From Rhodospirillaceae bacterium (GTDB taxonomy: Bacteria > Pseudomonadota > Alphaproteobacteria > Rhodospirillales > Rhodospirillaceae): a stretch of 64,000 nt of DNA. The first letter of the stretch is position 1. Every line of letters begins with the position of its first letter. The stretch lies in contig JABJAH010000018.1 in the NCBI GenBank assembly GCA_018666155.1, positions 1 through 64,000 on the forward strand, written 5' to 3'. The notes below the pieces were generated by a model, which made no database searches, was not told the origin of the DNA, and saw nothing but the letters and a program-made list of their open reading frames with translations. This document shows positions 1-7,631 of the stretch, one piece after another. Both the position numbers and the translations under genes were made by a program.

Positions 1-115
1 GCTCAGGCTCAGGTTCGGGCTCGGGCTCAGGTTCGGGCTCAGGTTCAGGCTCGGGCTCGGGCTCGGGTTCTGGCTCAGGTTCCGGCTCAGGTTCGGGTTC
101 CGGCTCAGGTTCTGG
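1..115 (-). repeat. Hexanucleotide repeat coding for (Pro-Glu)19
   Basis: Nineteen consecutive 6-bp units of the form CCN-GAR (on the minus strand) reach the window edge. The third positions vary between units, so the protein repeat is kept while the DNA is not identical, which suggests selection on the peptide. It is in frame with the HemD domain and probably forms a stiff, negatively charged linker. Confidence 0.9.
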
Positions 116-838
116 CTTCGGCGGGTTTGCCAGATCTTGATCAAAAACAGCCAACAGGGTTTCAACGTCAGGGTCGGGCGCCACGACGGTGCGGCCAACC
201 TTGAGCGCGCGCATCGGCGCTGAGGCCAGGGTTGATGTGGCGTAGACCACCCAGTCTTTAACCAGATGTTCCAATTCTGCTCGCTGTAAAAGCGTCGTAA
301 AGGCGCGGGCCTCGTCGACACTCAGAACAACTGAGCCGTCGAATGCCCCTGCTTTCAGGTCGGTTAACAACGCGTGGGGCAGCGCATCAGCACGCTTCAG
401 GGTGTAAAGCTTGAGCGGCCTGATCGCATATCCCATGTTGGCCAGCATGCCTGTAACGGCTGTGGTTTCGTTGGCATGGCAGGCATGAACCAGCGCACCA
501 GAATCCGGGTTGACCGTATTCTCAATCAGGCTGGCGAAGTCGGATGCGTCCCCTTTCGCCACATTAATTTTTGTGAAGCCTGCATCCGCTGCCGCTTTGG
601 CGACCTCGGCGTTCTCAGCAAAAATAGGGAAAAACCGAACGGCGATGGTGTCCGCCAGGGCGCGCACGCCCTCGGCAGAGGTTGCCAAAAAGCCCTGGGC
701 CCCTTCGAGTTTAATTTCCGGAGAGTCGATCCGTTCTGGGGTAATCAGCGGGATCGCGACGACATCGTGGCCGCGGGCGGACAACGACGCGACTAAATCG
801 ACGGCCTCTGGACCGGGACTGGTAATCAAAATGCGCAT
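1..838 (-). CDS. hemD: Uroporphyrinogen-III synthase (HemD) domain with Pro-Glu repeat tail, partial
   Basis: The frame is open from an ATG at 838 to the window edge, so the 3' end is missing. The first 230 or so residues look like HemD, which closes and inverts the D ring of hydroxymethylbilane to give uroporphyrinogen III: the start MRILITSPGPEA, then FLATSAEGVRAL, then VYATSTLASAPM near the domain end match the loose family pattern. HemD families are poorly conserved, so position matters: hemD is usually divergent from tsaD in alphaproteobacteria, as here. After residue 235 the frame enters an uninterrupted (Pro-Glu)n stretch of at least 19 units and stays open. A normal HemD would stop about here, so this is probably a fusion; the missing partner may be the mitofilin-like (Mic60) protein often encoded beside hemD. 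That last point is inference. Confidence 0.75.
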   Translation of the reverse strand, partial: MRILITSPGPEAVDLVASLSARGHDVVAIPLITPERIDSPEIKLEGAQGFLATSAEGVRALADTIAVRFFPIFAENAEVAKAAADAGFTKINVAKGDASDFASLIENTVNPDSGALVHACHANETTAVTGMLANMGYAIRPLKLYTLKRADALPHALLTDLKAGAFDGSVVLSVDEARAFTTLLQRAELEHLVKDWVVYATSTLASAPMRALKVGRTVVAPDPDVETLLAVFDQDLANPPKPEPEPEPEPEPEPEPEPEPEPEPEPEPEPEPEPEPEPE

Positions 839-954
839 AGGTTCGACACTACCGTACCACGGCCCGGCATTGGCGCTAGATTGTGTAGGGCTCTAGGCAG
901 GGCGGTTGGCGTGTTGTAGAGGCTGGCTAGCGCCAAAACAAGGAATGCGATTTC

Positions 955-1986
955 ATGCGTGTGCTCGGCATTGAAACCAGCTGCGACGAAACTGCGGTCG
1001 CCGTCGTTGAAGACGGCGCGGACGGTCGTCGCTGTTTGGCCCATGCCTTGTCGTCTCAGATCGAGGAGCACAGACCCTTTGGCGGCGTCGTGCCCGAAAT
1101 TGCTGCGCGCTCTCATCTCGATCGGCTCGACCGGCTCGTCGAGCAAGCGATGACTGACGCCGGCCTCGAATTTGGCGATCTGGATGGCATTGCCGCGACG
1201 GCAGGCCCCGGGTTGATCGGTGGTGTGATTGTCGGAGTGATGACCGCTAAAGCTTTGGCATCGGTTCATGGGAAACCGTTCATCGCCGTCAATCACCTTG
1301 AAGGCCATGCGCTGACCGCAAGATTTACTGACGGCGTGGTGTATCCCTACCTTCTGCTCCTGGTGTCGGGAGGGCATTGCCAGGTGCTCGAGGTCAAAGG
1401 TGTCGGCGAATATCGTCGGCTGGGCACAACGCTTGATGATGCCGCCGGTGAATGCTTCGACAAAACGGCAAAGATGCTTGGACTGGGTTTTCCAGGCGGC
1501 CCCGCCGTTGAGCGGGCTGCGCAGTCAGGACGGGCGGATCGTTTTTCATTGCCGCGTCCTTTGAAGGGCCGGGCCGGCTGCGATTTTTCTTTCTCCGGTA
1601 TGAAAACGGCGGTCCGGCATACCGTCGAGGCTCTGCCTCCTGGGTCTTTGCGCGCTCGGGACGCCGATGATCTCGCCGCCTCGTTACAGCGCGCCGTCGT
1701 GGCCCATATTGTTGATCGATGCAAAAACGCTTTTGCGATGGCAGAAACGCGTCCGACGACTTTCGTTGCAGCGGGTGGTGTTGCCGCCAACACATCTTTG
1801 CGAACGGCGCTGACCGATTTGGCCACAGACCAAGGAATACCCTTCGTCGTGCCACCCATTGAACTATGCACCGACAACGCGGTGATGATCGCCTGGGCCG
1901 GGCTGGAGCGTTTGGGTCTTGGTCTGACGGACCCGCTTGATTTCAAACCAAAGCCCCGTTGGCCGCTCGACGCGGCCAACGCCTAA
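955..1986 (+). CDS. tsaD: tRNA N6-adenosine threonylcarbamoyltransferase TsaD
   Basis: TsaD transfers the threonylcarbamoyl group from threonylcarbamoyl-AMP to A37 of ANN-decoding tRNAs, working with TsaB and TsaE in the cytoplasm. The 343-residue length is normal. The N-terminal GIETSCDET motif (residues 5-13), the metal-binding pair H114 and H118 in NHLEGH, the LLVSGGH segment and the C-terminal ELCTDNAVM stretch with the metal-binding Asp are all present. The ATG follows an AGGAA-like site (943-947) and is divergent from hemD with about 115 bp between them. The last codons and the stop have been copied three more times just downstream as a 37-bp tandem repeat. Confidence 0.97.
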   Translation: MRVLGIETSCDETAVAVVEDGADGRRCLAHALSSQIEEHRPFGGVVPEIAARSHLDRLDRLVEQAMTDAGLEFGDLDGIAATAGPGLIGGVIVGVMTAKALASVHGKPFIAVNHLEGHALTARFTDGVVYPYLLLLVSGGHCQVLEVKGVGEYRRLGTTLDDAAGECFDKTAKMLGLGFPGGPAVERAAQSGRADRFSLPRPLKGRAGCDFSFSGMKTAVRHTVEALPPGSLRARDADDLAASLQRAVVAHIVDRCKNAFAMAETRPTTFVAAGGVAANTSLRTALTDLATDQGIPFVVPPIELCTDNAVMIAWAGLERLGLGLTDPLDFKPKPRWPLDAANA

Positions 1987-2091
1987 ACCAAAGCTGGGGC
2001 TGCTCGACGCGGCCAACGCCTAAACCAAAGCTGGGGCTGCTCGACGCGGCCAACACCTAAACCAAAGCTGGGGCTGCTCGATGCGGCCAAC
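1966..2091 (+). repeat. 37-bp tandem repeat derived from the tsaD 3' end
   Basis: Units begin at 1966, 2003, 2040 and 2077 (each CTCGAYGCGGCCAAC), giving three full 37-bp periods and a partial fourth. Copies differ by only one or two bases. The first copy contains the last tsaD codons and stop; later copies are non-coding duplicates carrying the same TAA. The AAACCAAAGC sequence before the first unit matches the junction sequence of later units, which is consistent with slippage or unequal recombination starting inside tsaD. Confidence 0.9.
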
Positions 2092-2110
2092 GCCTCATAA
2101 AAACTGAGGC
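2092..2110. terminator. Short hairpin between convergent tsaD and epimerase genes
   Basis: GCCTCA and TGAGGC form a perfect 6-bp stem with a 7-nt A-rich loop (TAAAAAC). It lies between the converging ends of tsaD and the epimerase gene, so it could act on both transcripts. There is no clear U-tract, so terminator function is tentative. Confidence 0.4.
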
Positions 2111-2112
2111 GA

Positions 2113-3123
2113 TTAGGTCTTATAGAAGTCGCGATACCAATCGACGAAGGCGGCGACTCCTTCCTTCAGATCAACGGCTGGGCGATAGCCGACAGCCTTC
2201 TCCAACTCGGTGACATCACACCACGTCTGTTCCACGTCGCCCGGCTGCATCGGCTGGAAGTCGATGATCGCCTTTTTCCCTAACGCGTCTTCCAGCATCG
2301 CAATGAAGTCCATCAGTTTAACCGGGTTGCCGCAGCCGATGTTGAACAGTCGGTGCGGTGCGACGCCACTGCTAGCCGGGTCAGCCTGGCTATATGCCCA
2401 TGCTTCATTTTTTGTCGCTGGCGTTGCCAACACGCGGACTAGGCCTTCAACGATGTCATCGATGAAGGTGAAATCTCGTGCAAGCTTGCCGTCGTTAAAT
2501 ACAGGAATGGGTTCGCCGGCAAGAATGGCTTTGGTGAACATGAATAAGGCCATATCCGGCCGACCCCACGGCCCATAGACCGTAAAGAACCGCAAGCCTG
2601 TTGCGGGAAAACCATAGAGATGAGCATAGGCGTGGGCCATCGCTTCATTGGCCCGTTTTGTGGCCGCATACAGTGAAACGGGATGGGCTGCGCCGTGATG
2701 CTCTGAAAACGGCATGGCTTGGTTGGCACCATAGACCGAGCTAGTTGAAGCATAGACCAAGTGCTCGACCTGGCATTGTCGGCAGCCTTCTAAAACGTTG
2801 AGCATCCCAACCAAGTTGGCGTCGGCATATTCGTGAGGATGATCAACACCGTGGCGCACGCCAGCCTGAGCGGCGAGATGGACCACGCGGGTTGGTTTGA
2901 TGTTGTTGAAAAAGGCTTCAAGTTCGGCACGGTCAGCGATGTTGAGGCGTTCGCCTTGAAAACGGTCGGACTCGGCCAGAATGGACCACCGGGACTCTTT
3001 TAACTCTGTGTCGTAATAGGCGTTGAAATTATCGATGCCGACGACTGTTTCGCCGTCAGCCAATAAACGCCGCGCCGTGTGAAAGCCGATAAAGCCGGCG
3101 GCCCCTGTTACCAGAACAGTCAT
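2113..3123 (-). CDS. NAD-dependent nucleotide-sugar epimerase (UDP-glucuronate 4-epimerase type)
   Basis: Extended short-chain dehydrogenase of about 336 residues. The N-terminal VLVTGAAGFIGFH carries the GxxGxxG NAD motif; STSSVYG and the YAATK Tyr-Lys pair give the catalytic site; DFTFIDDIVEG is typical of the C-terminal substrate part. The NFNAYYDTELKESR segment near residue 35 is characteristic of UDP-glucuronate/galacturonate 4-epimerases used for capsule or O-antigen sugars. The start is placed at the ATG at 3123, directly before the Rossmann motif; the frame extends 16 codons further upstream without a family match. It is transcribed against tsaD and gpsA, so it interrupts what is often a tsaD-gpsA pair. 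Confidence 0.85.
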   Translation of the reverse strand: MTVLVTGAAGFIGFHTARRLLADGETVVGIDNFNAYYDTELKESRWSILAESDRFQGERLNIADRAELEAFFNNIKPTRVVHLAAQAGVRHGVDHPHEYADANLVGMLNVLEGCRQCQVEHLVYASTSSVYGANQAMPFSEHHGAAHPVSLYAATKRANEAMAHAYAHLYGFPATGLRFFTVYGPWGRPDMALFMFTKAILAGEPIPVFNDGKLARDFTFIDDIVEGLVRVLATPATKNEAWAYSQADPASSGVAPHRLFNIGCGNPVKLMDFIAMLEDALGKKAIIDFQPMQPGDVEQTWCDVTELEKAVGYRPAVDLKEGVAAFVDWYRDFYKT

Positions 3124-3264
3124 GACATCGGTTGTGGCGGACAGCCTCCTGCTTTGCAAGGGCGTTGCCAACTACGGCCTACCGCAGCTTATTCGGCTGG
3201 CATGGACTCTGTCCGGCTGGTCGTGCCAAACACATGTCATGGACGACCGGCTTGGAGGTGAATT

Positions 3265-4263
3265 ATGCAGCGTATCGGGGTAATCGGAGCAGGCGCATGG
3301 GGCACCGCTTTGGCTGCGATGGCGCGCCGGGCAGGACGAGACGTCACCCTATGGGCCCGTGAAGACGAGGTCGTTGAAAGCATTAACGCCCGCCACGTTA
3401 ACGACGTTTTTTTACCCGAAGTCGCGCTTGATCCAGGCATTCGCGCGACCAGCGATTACGCCGAGACCGTGGACGCCGATCTCGTCCTTTTGGTCGCGCC
3501 CGCGCAACACCTACGCAGCGTCTGTGCCGAACTCACCGCCGACTGGAAAGCAGGCGTACCCGCCGTCATTTGTTCCAAGGGTATAGAGCGCGGCTCTAAC
3601 GCATTAATGACCCAGGTTATTGCAGAAGCCCTTCCGGCTGCGCCACCGATGGTGCTGTCAGGACCGACCTTCGCTAAGGAAGTCGCGGCTGGTCTTCCGA
3701 CAGCGGTAACGCTGGCCTGCGAAGATGCCGCTTTGGGCGAGCGGGCGGCCACCGCAATCGGCACCGCTACCTTCCGGCCTTATCTGTCGACTGACCTTGT
3801 TGGGTCGGCGATTGGCGGGGCCGTCAAAAACGTACTCGCCATCGCCTGTGGTCTGGTGGAGGGCAAACAGCTTGGCGACAACGCCCGCGCCGCGCTGATC
3901 ACGCGTGGTTTGGTTGAGGTCGTGCGTCTGGCCTTATCGCTTGGCGGTCAATCGCAAACCCTGATGGGTCTTTGTGGCTTGGGTGATCTTTTGTTGACCG
4001 CGACATCTATGCAGTCCCGAAACTATTCTCTTGGTGCCGCGTTGGGCCAAGGCCGCACCTTGGACGAGGTGTTGGGCGAACGCCGGGCTGTGACCGAAGG
4101 CGTCTATACGGCCGAAGCAGTGGTCTCGCTTGCTGAATCAAAGGGTGTTGATATGCCCATCTGCCGCGCCATAGATCAGATTCTCAACAAAGGTGTGGCC
4201 GTCGATGCTGCAATTGCTGAATTGCTGGATCGCCCGATCAAAGAAGAGCTGGATTTCGGTTAA
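3265..4263 (+). CDS. gpsA: Glycerol-3-phosphate dehydrogenase [NAD(P)+]
   Basis: GpsA reduces dihydroxyacetone phosphate to sn-glycerol 3-phosphate for phospholipid synthesis in the cytoplasm. The protein has the usual length (332 residues), the N-terminal NAD motif GVIGAGAWGTALA, the GPTFAKEVA segment and the catalytic Lys in GGAVKNVLAIACG. A strong ribosome-binding site (GGAGGTG) sits 6-8 bases before the ATG. In many alphaproteobacteria gpsA follows tsaD directly and precedes a YciI-like gene; here two sugar-metabolism genes and a propeller gene lie between these partners. Confidence 0.97.
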   Translation: MQRIGVIGAGAWGTALAAMARRAGRDVTLWAREDEVVESINARHVNDVFLPEVALDPGIRATSDYAETVDADLVLLVAPAQHLRSVCAELTADWKAGVPAVICSKGIERGSNALMTQVIAEALPAAPPMVLSGPTFAKEVAAGLPTAVTLACEDAALGERAATAIGTATFRPYLSTDLVGSAIGGAVKNVLAIACGLVEGKQLGDNARAALITRGLVEVVRLALSLGGQSQTLMGLCGLGDLLLTATSMQSRNYSLGAALGQGRTLDEVLGERRAVTEGVYTAEAVVSLAESKGVDMPICRAIDQILNKGVAVDAAIAELLDRPIKEELDFG

Positions 4264-4378
4264 CCAAGGCCAGAAAAAAAGCCTACTCACACACCGTTAC
4301 TGGCCTGACCCCGTCTCTTTGCGCTATGACCGTGGATAACCGCTCGGCTTGGCTGAGCTCGGCATCGGGGAAATCGAC

Positions 4379-5809
4379 GTGGCGCCATCGCCGACCATCT
4401 ATCCAGTTATTCTGTCCGGCGGCTCTGGGTCGCGCCTATGGCCGCTGTCCCGGGAACAATTTCCCAAACAGCTCCAAGCCTTAACGGGCGCGCATACTCT
4501 GATTCAAGACACAGCATTACGGCTTGGTCCCGACACGACACCGACAGTGGCTGCGCCCATAGTCGTGTGCAATGACGCCCATCGTTTTATTGTTGCCGAG
4601 CAACTTCGTGCTGTCGGCATTGAGCCCAAAGCGATCATCATCGAGCCGGAAGGGCGTAACACGGCGCCCGCTATCGCCGTCGCGGCGCAGGTCGTCGCCG
4701 ATGATCCGAACGCGCTGCTTCTGGTGATGCCCTCTGATCATCTGATCCGCCAGCCTGAGGCGTTCCGGATCGCCGTTGCCACAGCCGTGCCTCTGGCTAA
4801 GGACGGCAAGCTCGTGACCTTTGGCATCGCACCGTCAGATCCGTCGACAGCTTATGGATACATCAAGCAAGGTGAGTCTCTTCATGGCGGCGCGTTCGAT
4901 GTCGCCGCCTTTGTTGAGAAACCCGATGCCAAGACCGCCCAGTCCTTTTTGGACTCAGGTGAGTACTCCTGGAACGGTGGTATTTTTCTGTTTCCCGCGA
5001 AAATTTTTCTCGATGAGCTCAATCGCTTCGAACCCGACATTGCACCGCGATGTCAGGCGGCGCTCGACAAAGGATCCAACGATCTCTTTTTCTTCCGTCT
5101 CGATGCGGAGACTTTTGCAACGGTTCCCAGTCAGTCGATCGATTATGGGGTCATGGAACGCACTGATAAAGCGGCTGTGGTTCCCGTTGATATGGGATGG
5201 TCTGATGTTGGGTCTTGGTCGGCTCTGCATGACGAAAGCGAGCAAGATGGCGACGGCAACACCCTTATCGGTGATGTCGTTTCTCTGGATAGTAAGAACA
5301 CATACGTGCGCTCAGAGCGGCAGACCACCGCCGTGGTTGGATTGAACGGCGCTATCGTTGTTGTCACCGACGATGCTGTGCTGGTCACAGACCGCGCGCA
5401 TGATCAGAAAGTCAAAAATGTCGTCACCCATCTCAAAGAGGCGGGGAATGATGTCGCCACTGCCCACGCCAAAACCTACCGGCCTTGGGGGTGGTTCCAG
5501 ACCGTTGATGAAGGCGATCGATTCAAAGTGAAACGCATTGGCGTGAAGCCCGGTGCCAAGCTGTCGTTGCAAAAACATTGGCATCGTTCGGAACATTGGG
5601 TGGTGGTCAAAGGCGCGGCTCAGGTCATCAACGGTGATCAAGAAATCATGCTCGGTGAAAATGAATCGACTTTTATTCCGGCGGGTACGACCCATCGCCT
5701 TGAGAACCCAGGCAAAGTTGACCTGGAGATGATCGAGGTGCAATCGGGCGAATACGTTGGTGAAGACGACATCGTTCGTCTCGACGATGACTACGGCCGT
5801 GAAAACTAG
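4379..5809 (+). CDS. manC: Mannose-1-phosphate guanylyltransferase / mannose-6-phosphate isomerase
   Basis: Bifunctional type II enzyme: the N-terminal two thirds is a GDP-mannose pyrophosphorylase with the signature ILSGGSGSRLWPLSR and the FVEKPDAKTA metal/sugar site. The C-terminal third is a cupin-type mannose-6-phosphate isomerase (YRPWGWF, then LSLQKHWHRSEHWVVVKG with metal-binding His residues). It supplies GDP-mannose for polysaccharide. The frame opens at a TTG at 4349 without a good ribosome site; the GTG at 4379 has GGGGA about 7 bases upstream and begins just before the catalytic domain, so it is preferred. manC is used loosely; the same family is also called algA, xanB or cpsB. 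Confidence 0.93.
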   Translation: MAPSPTIYPVILSGGSGSRLWPLSREQFPKQLQALTGAHTLIQDTALRLGPDTTPTVAAPIVVCNDAHRFIVAEQLRAVGIEPKAIIIEPEGRNTAPAIAVAAQVVADDPNALLLVMPSDHLIRQPEAFRIAVATAVPLAKDGKLVTFGIAPSDPSTAYGYIKQGESLHGGAFDVAAFVEKPDAKTAQSFLDSGEYSWNGGIFLFPAKIFLDELNRFEPDIAPRCQAALDKGSNDLFFFRLDAETFATVPSQSIDYGVMERTDKAAVVPVDMGWSDVGSWSALHDESEQDGDGNTLIGDVVSLDSKNTYVRSERQTTAVVGLNGAIVVVTDDAVLVTDRAHDQKVKNVVTHLKEAGNDVATAHAKTYRPWGWFQTVDEGDRFKVKRIGVKPGAKLSLQKHWHRSEHWVVVKGAAQVINGDQEIMLGENESTFIPAGTTHRLENPGKVDLEMIEVQSGEYVGEDDIVRLDDDYGREN

Positions 5810-5822
5810 CGGAGCGCGTTGA

Positions 5823-6839
5823 GTGTTGTTGAGAAATGTTTTGGTTGTGTGCGGCCTTATGTTTGCCGGCGCGGCAAGTGGTGAGGATGGTGTCATGAAC
5901 AATTATGAACCAGCGGAGTCGACCCTTCAGCCTTTTGAAAAAGGTGACGTCTTTCTCGGCGCAACATTCCTCAACAACCCCGATGATGATCACGCCGGTC
6001 GCGGGCGCATTCTTCAGTTTGATCAAGACCTTAAGCTCAAAGGGGTGCTCTGGGTTGATGACACAACGCATTTGATCGGCGGACTCAACTTCGCCCCTGA
6101 CAACACACTGTGGGCGTTTGATTCCTTCGCGTGGAAAGTAGTGCGGGTGAAGCCCGACGCAACACTGCTACCAACAAAGTCCTTTGCCGATCGGCCTTTT
6201 GGCTCCGTGCAGTTTTTGCCTAATGGAAATTTTGCGTTGGTTGAATACCTTAAGGGAAGCGCTCAGCCAGAAAATCTCACCACCCGTTACCCTTACCTTC
6301 CTGATGATCCCGAAAACGTCGGTCAGGGCAAAATTCACATCTACGATAACAATGAAGCGTTGGTGCAGACGCTCGAACCCGACGTCCATGGCGGCGTTAG
6401 CGGTAGTATGGGGGCGACCCATACCGCGCTCGGCTCCAATGGCAAAACTTTGATCTACACGTCGGAAACGGGGCCAAGGTTGATGCAGTTCAATCTCGAG
6501 ACCGGCGAGCAGGGCGATGACTTGATGACATTTGCGTCCGGGTCTGGTGGTGGACCACCGCCCATGATGTTCGACGTCAAGAGCATGGCCGATAAGTTGG
6601 TGATGCCGCTCGGAACAAAACTGTCAGTCCTCACAGAATCCGGCGAAATCATAAAAGATGTGCCGTTGCCCGGATTTGGTTGGGCCTTAGCCGCACCCGG
6701 TATAGATCAAGTCTATGCCTATGCAGCGAATTGGTTCACCGGAGAGGTCGTTAAAGTTTCGCTTGAGACCGGAGACGTTTTAGCCCAAGTCACCATTGCG
6801 CCCAGCACGCTCTCCGGGCTCATCCAGTTTCACGGTTAA
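5823..6839 (+). CDS. Exported beta-propeller protein (SMP-30/NHL-like)
   Basis: Begins at a GTG with GGAG 8 bases upstream, 13 bp after manC, and starts with a signal peptide (LLRNVLVVCGLMFAGAASG). The mature part has repeated segments such as GGLNFAPDNTLWAFDSF, GSVQFLPNGNFALVEY and HTALGSNGKTLIYTSE, which match the blade rhythm of SMP-30/gluconolactonase-like or NHL propellers. A function cannot be assigned. It is probably co-transcribed with manC and the downstream YciI and Rieske genes. Lactonase activity is possible but the metal ligands were not verified. Confidence 0.7.
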   Translation: MLLRNVLVVCGLMFAGAASGEDGVMNNYEPAESTLQPFEKGDVFLGATFLNNPDDDHAGRGRILQFDQDLKLKGVLWVDDTTHLIGGLNFAPDNTLWAFDSFAWKVVRVKPDATLLPTKSFADRPFGSVQFLPNGNFALVEYLKGSAQPENLTTRYPYLPDDPENVGQGKIHIYDNNEALVQTLEPDVHGGVSGSMGATHTALGSNGKTLIYTSETGPRLMQFNLETGEQGDDLMTFASGSGGGPPPMMFDVKSMADKLVMPLGTKLSVLTESGEIIKDVPLPGFGWALAAPGIDQVYAYAANWFTGEVVKVSLETGDVLAQVTIAPSTLSGLIQFHG

Positions 6840-6868
6840 CCCAACGCTTCCACGAATAGGACAACGTT

Positions 6869-7153
6869 ATGCTCGTCGCTATCATGTGTCTCGACAAACC
6901 CAATCACCTTGATCTGCGCATGGCCACGCGGCCGACCCATCTAGAATGGCTCAAGGCCAATATGCCTGAAGGAGCCTATGTCGGCCCGCTGTTTGACGAT
7001 GACGGTGAGACCTTTAAGGGCAGCCTCTACATTCTCGACTTTGCTGATATTGCCGCCGCCCGTGCTTGGATTGCGAACGAGCCTTATTACAAAGCAGACC
7101 TTTTTGAGTCTGTGACCATGCGTCTCAGCAAGAATATTTTACCGCTCGCCTAA
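6869..7153 (+). CDS. YciI family protein
   Basis: Small (94 residues) ferredoxin-like alpha+beta protein of the YCII family. It shows the family's start (MLVAIMCLDKPNHLDLRMATRPTHLE), a central His in THLEWL, the GPLFDDDGE turn and the AARAWIANEPYYKADLF helix typical of the C-terminal half. The biochemical role of such proteins is uncertain. A YciI gene commonly lies just downstream of gpsA in alphaproteobacteria, which supports the identification; here it is about 2.6 kb away. It has an AGGACAA site before the ATG and is 10 bp upstream of the Rieske gene. Confidence 0.88.
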   Translation: MLVAIMCLDKPNHLDLRMATRPTHLEWLKANMPEGAYVGPLFDDDGETFKGSLYILDFADIAAARAWIANEPYYKADLFESVTMRLSKNILPLA

Positions 7154-7163
7154 ACCGCATCTG

Positions 7164-7529
7164 ATGTTTCCTGATCCAAATGAACTGGCTGGCCGGGTGC
7201 TGTGTCAGGTGGGTGACTTGGCCACGACCAAGGCTAAAGACGTCACAATAAAAAATGGCGACGAGCAATACTCGATCATGGTTGTCGAGTGGAAAGGCGA
7301 CATCCACGCTTTCGTCAATTCCTGCCCCCATGCGCGGGTGCCTCTCAATATGGTGGGCGACACCTTTTTCGATCTGACGGGAAATTATCTTCTGTGCACC
7401 ATGCATGGTGCCCACTTCCGGCCTACGGACGGGTACTGCACCCGTGGTCCCTGTCGGGGAAAAAGCCTTCGCCCATTCCCCATCAAAGTGGATGGTGACA
7501 ATATCGTGGTTGTGCCCGAAGCAGACTAG
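7164..7529 (+). CDS. Rieske [2Fe-2S] domain protein
   Basis: A 121-residue soluble protein that is essentially one Rieske domain. The cluster ligands are visible: C54 and H56 in SCPHAR and C78 and H81 in LCTMHG, so the spacing fits a Rieske site. The rest (KVDGDNIVVVPEAD) ends the domain without an oxygenase catalytic part, so it is probably a ferredoxin-type electron carrier or an assimilatory nitrite-reductase-small-subunit-like protein; its redox partner is not evident. It sits 10 bp after the YciI gene and upstream of acs. Confidence 0.88.
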   Translation: MFPDPNELAGRVLCQVGDLATTKAKDVTIKNGDEQYSIMVVEWKGDIHAFVNSCPHARVPLNMVGDTFFDLTGNYLLCTMHGAHFRPTDGYCTRGPCRGKSLRPFPIKVDGDNIVVVPEAD

Positions 7530-7631
7530 GTCGCGCCAACTTGCGGGTGACGTGGATCAATCCCGTTGGGTATGATCGCTGCTAAGACGGTCTCACAAGG
7601 GCCGCTGTTTCAAGGTGCACCGGAGAAAACC

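Noticed and set aside
1-115. Short-period repeat that resembles a CRISPR-like or satellite array
   Set aside because: The unit is 6 bp, in frame, and codes for Pro-Glu throughout with synonymous variation; there are no spacers.
1347-1979. Long minus-strand open frame inside tsaD
   Set aside because: It is the complement of a highly conserved gene; codon pattern and lack of start signals mark it as a shadow frame.
1966-2091. 37-bp direct repeats as a CRISPR array
   Set aside because: The units are contiguous, without unique spacers, and derive from the end of tsaD; no cas genes are nearby.
4330-4338. DnaA-box-like CGTGGATAA near manC
   Set aside because: One mismatch from the consensus and single; too weak to report as a site.
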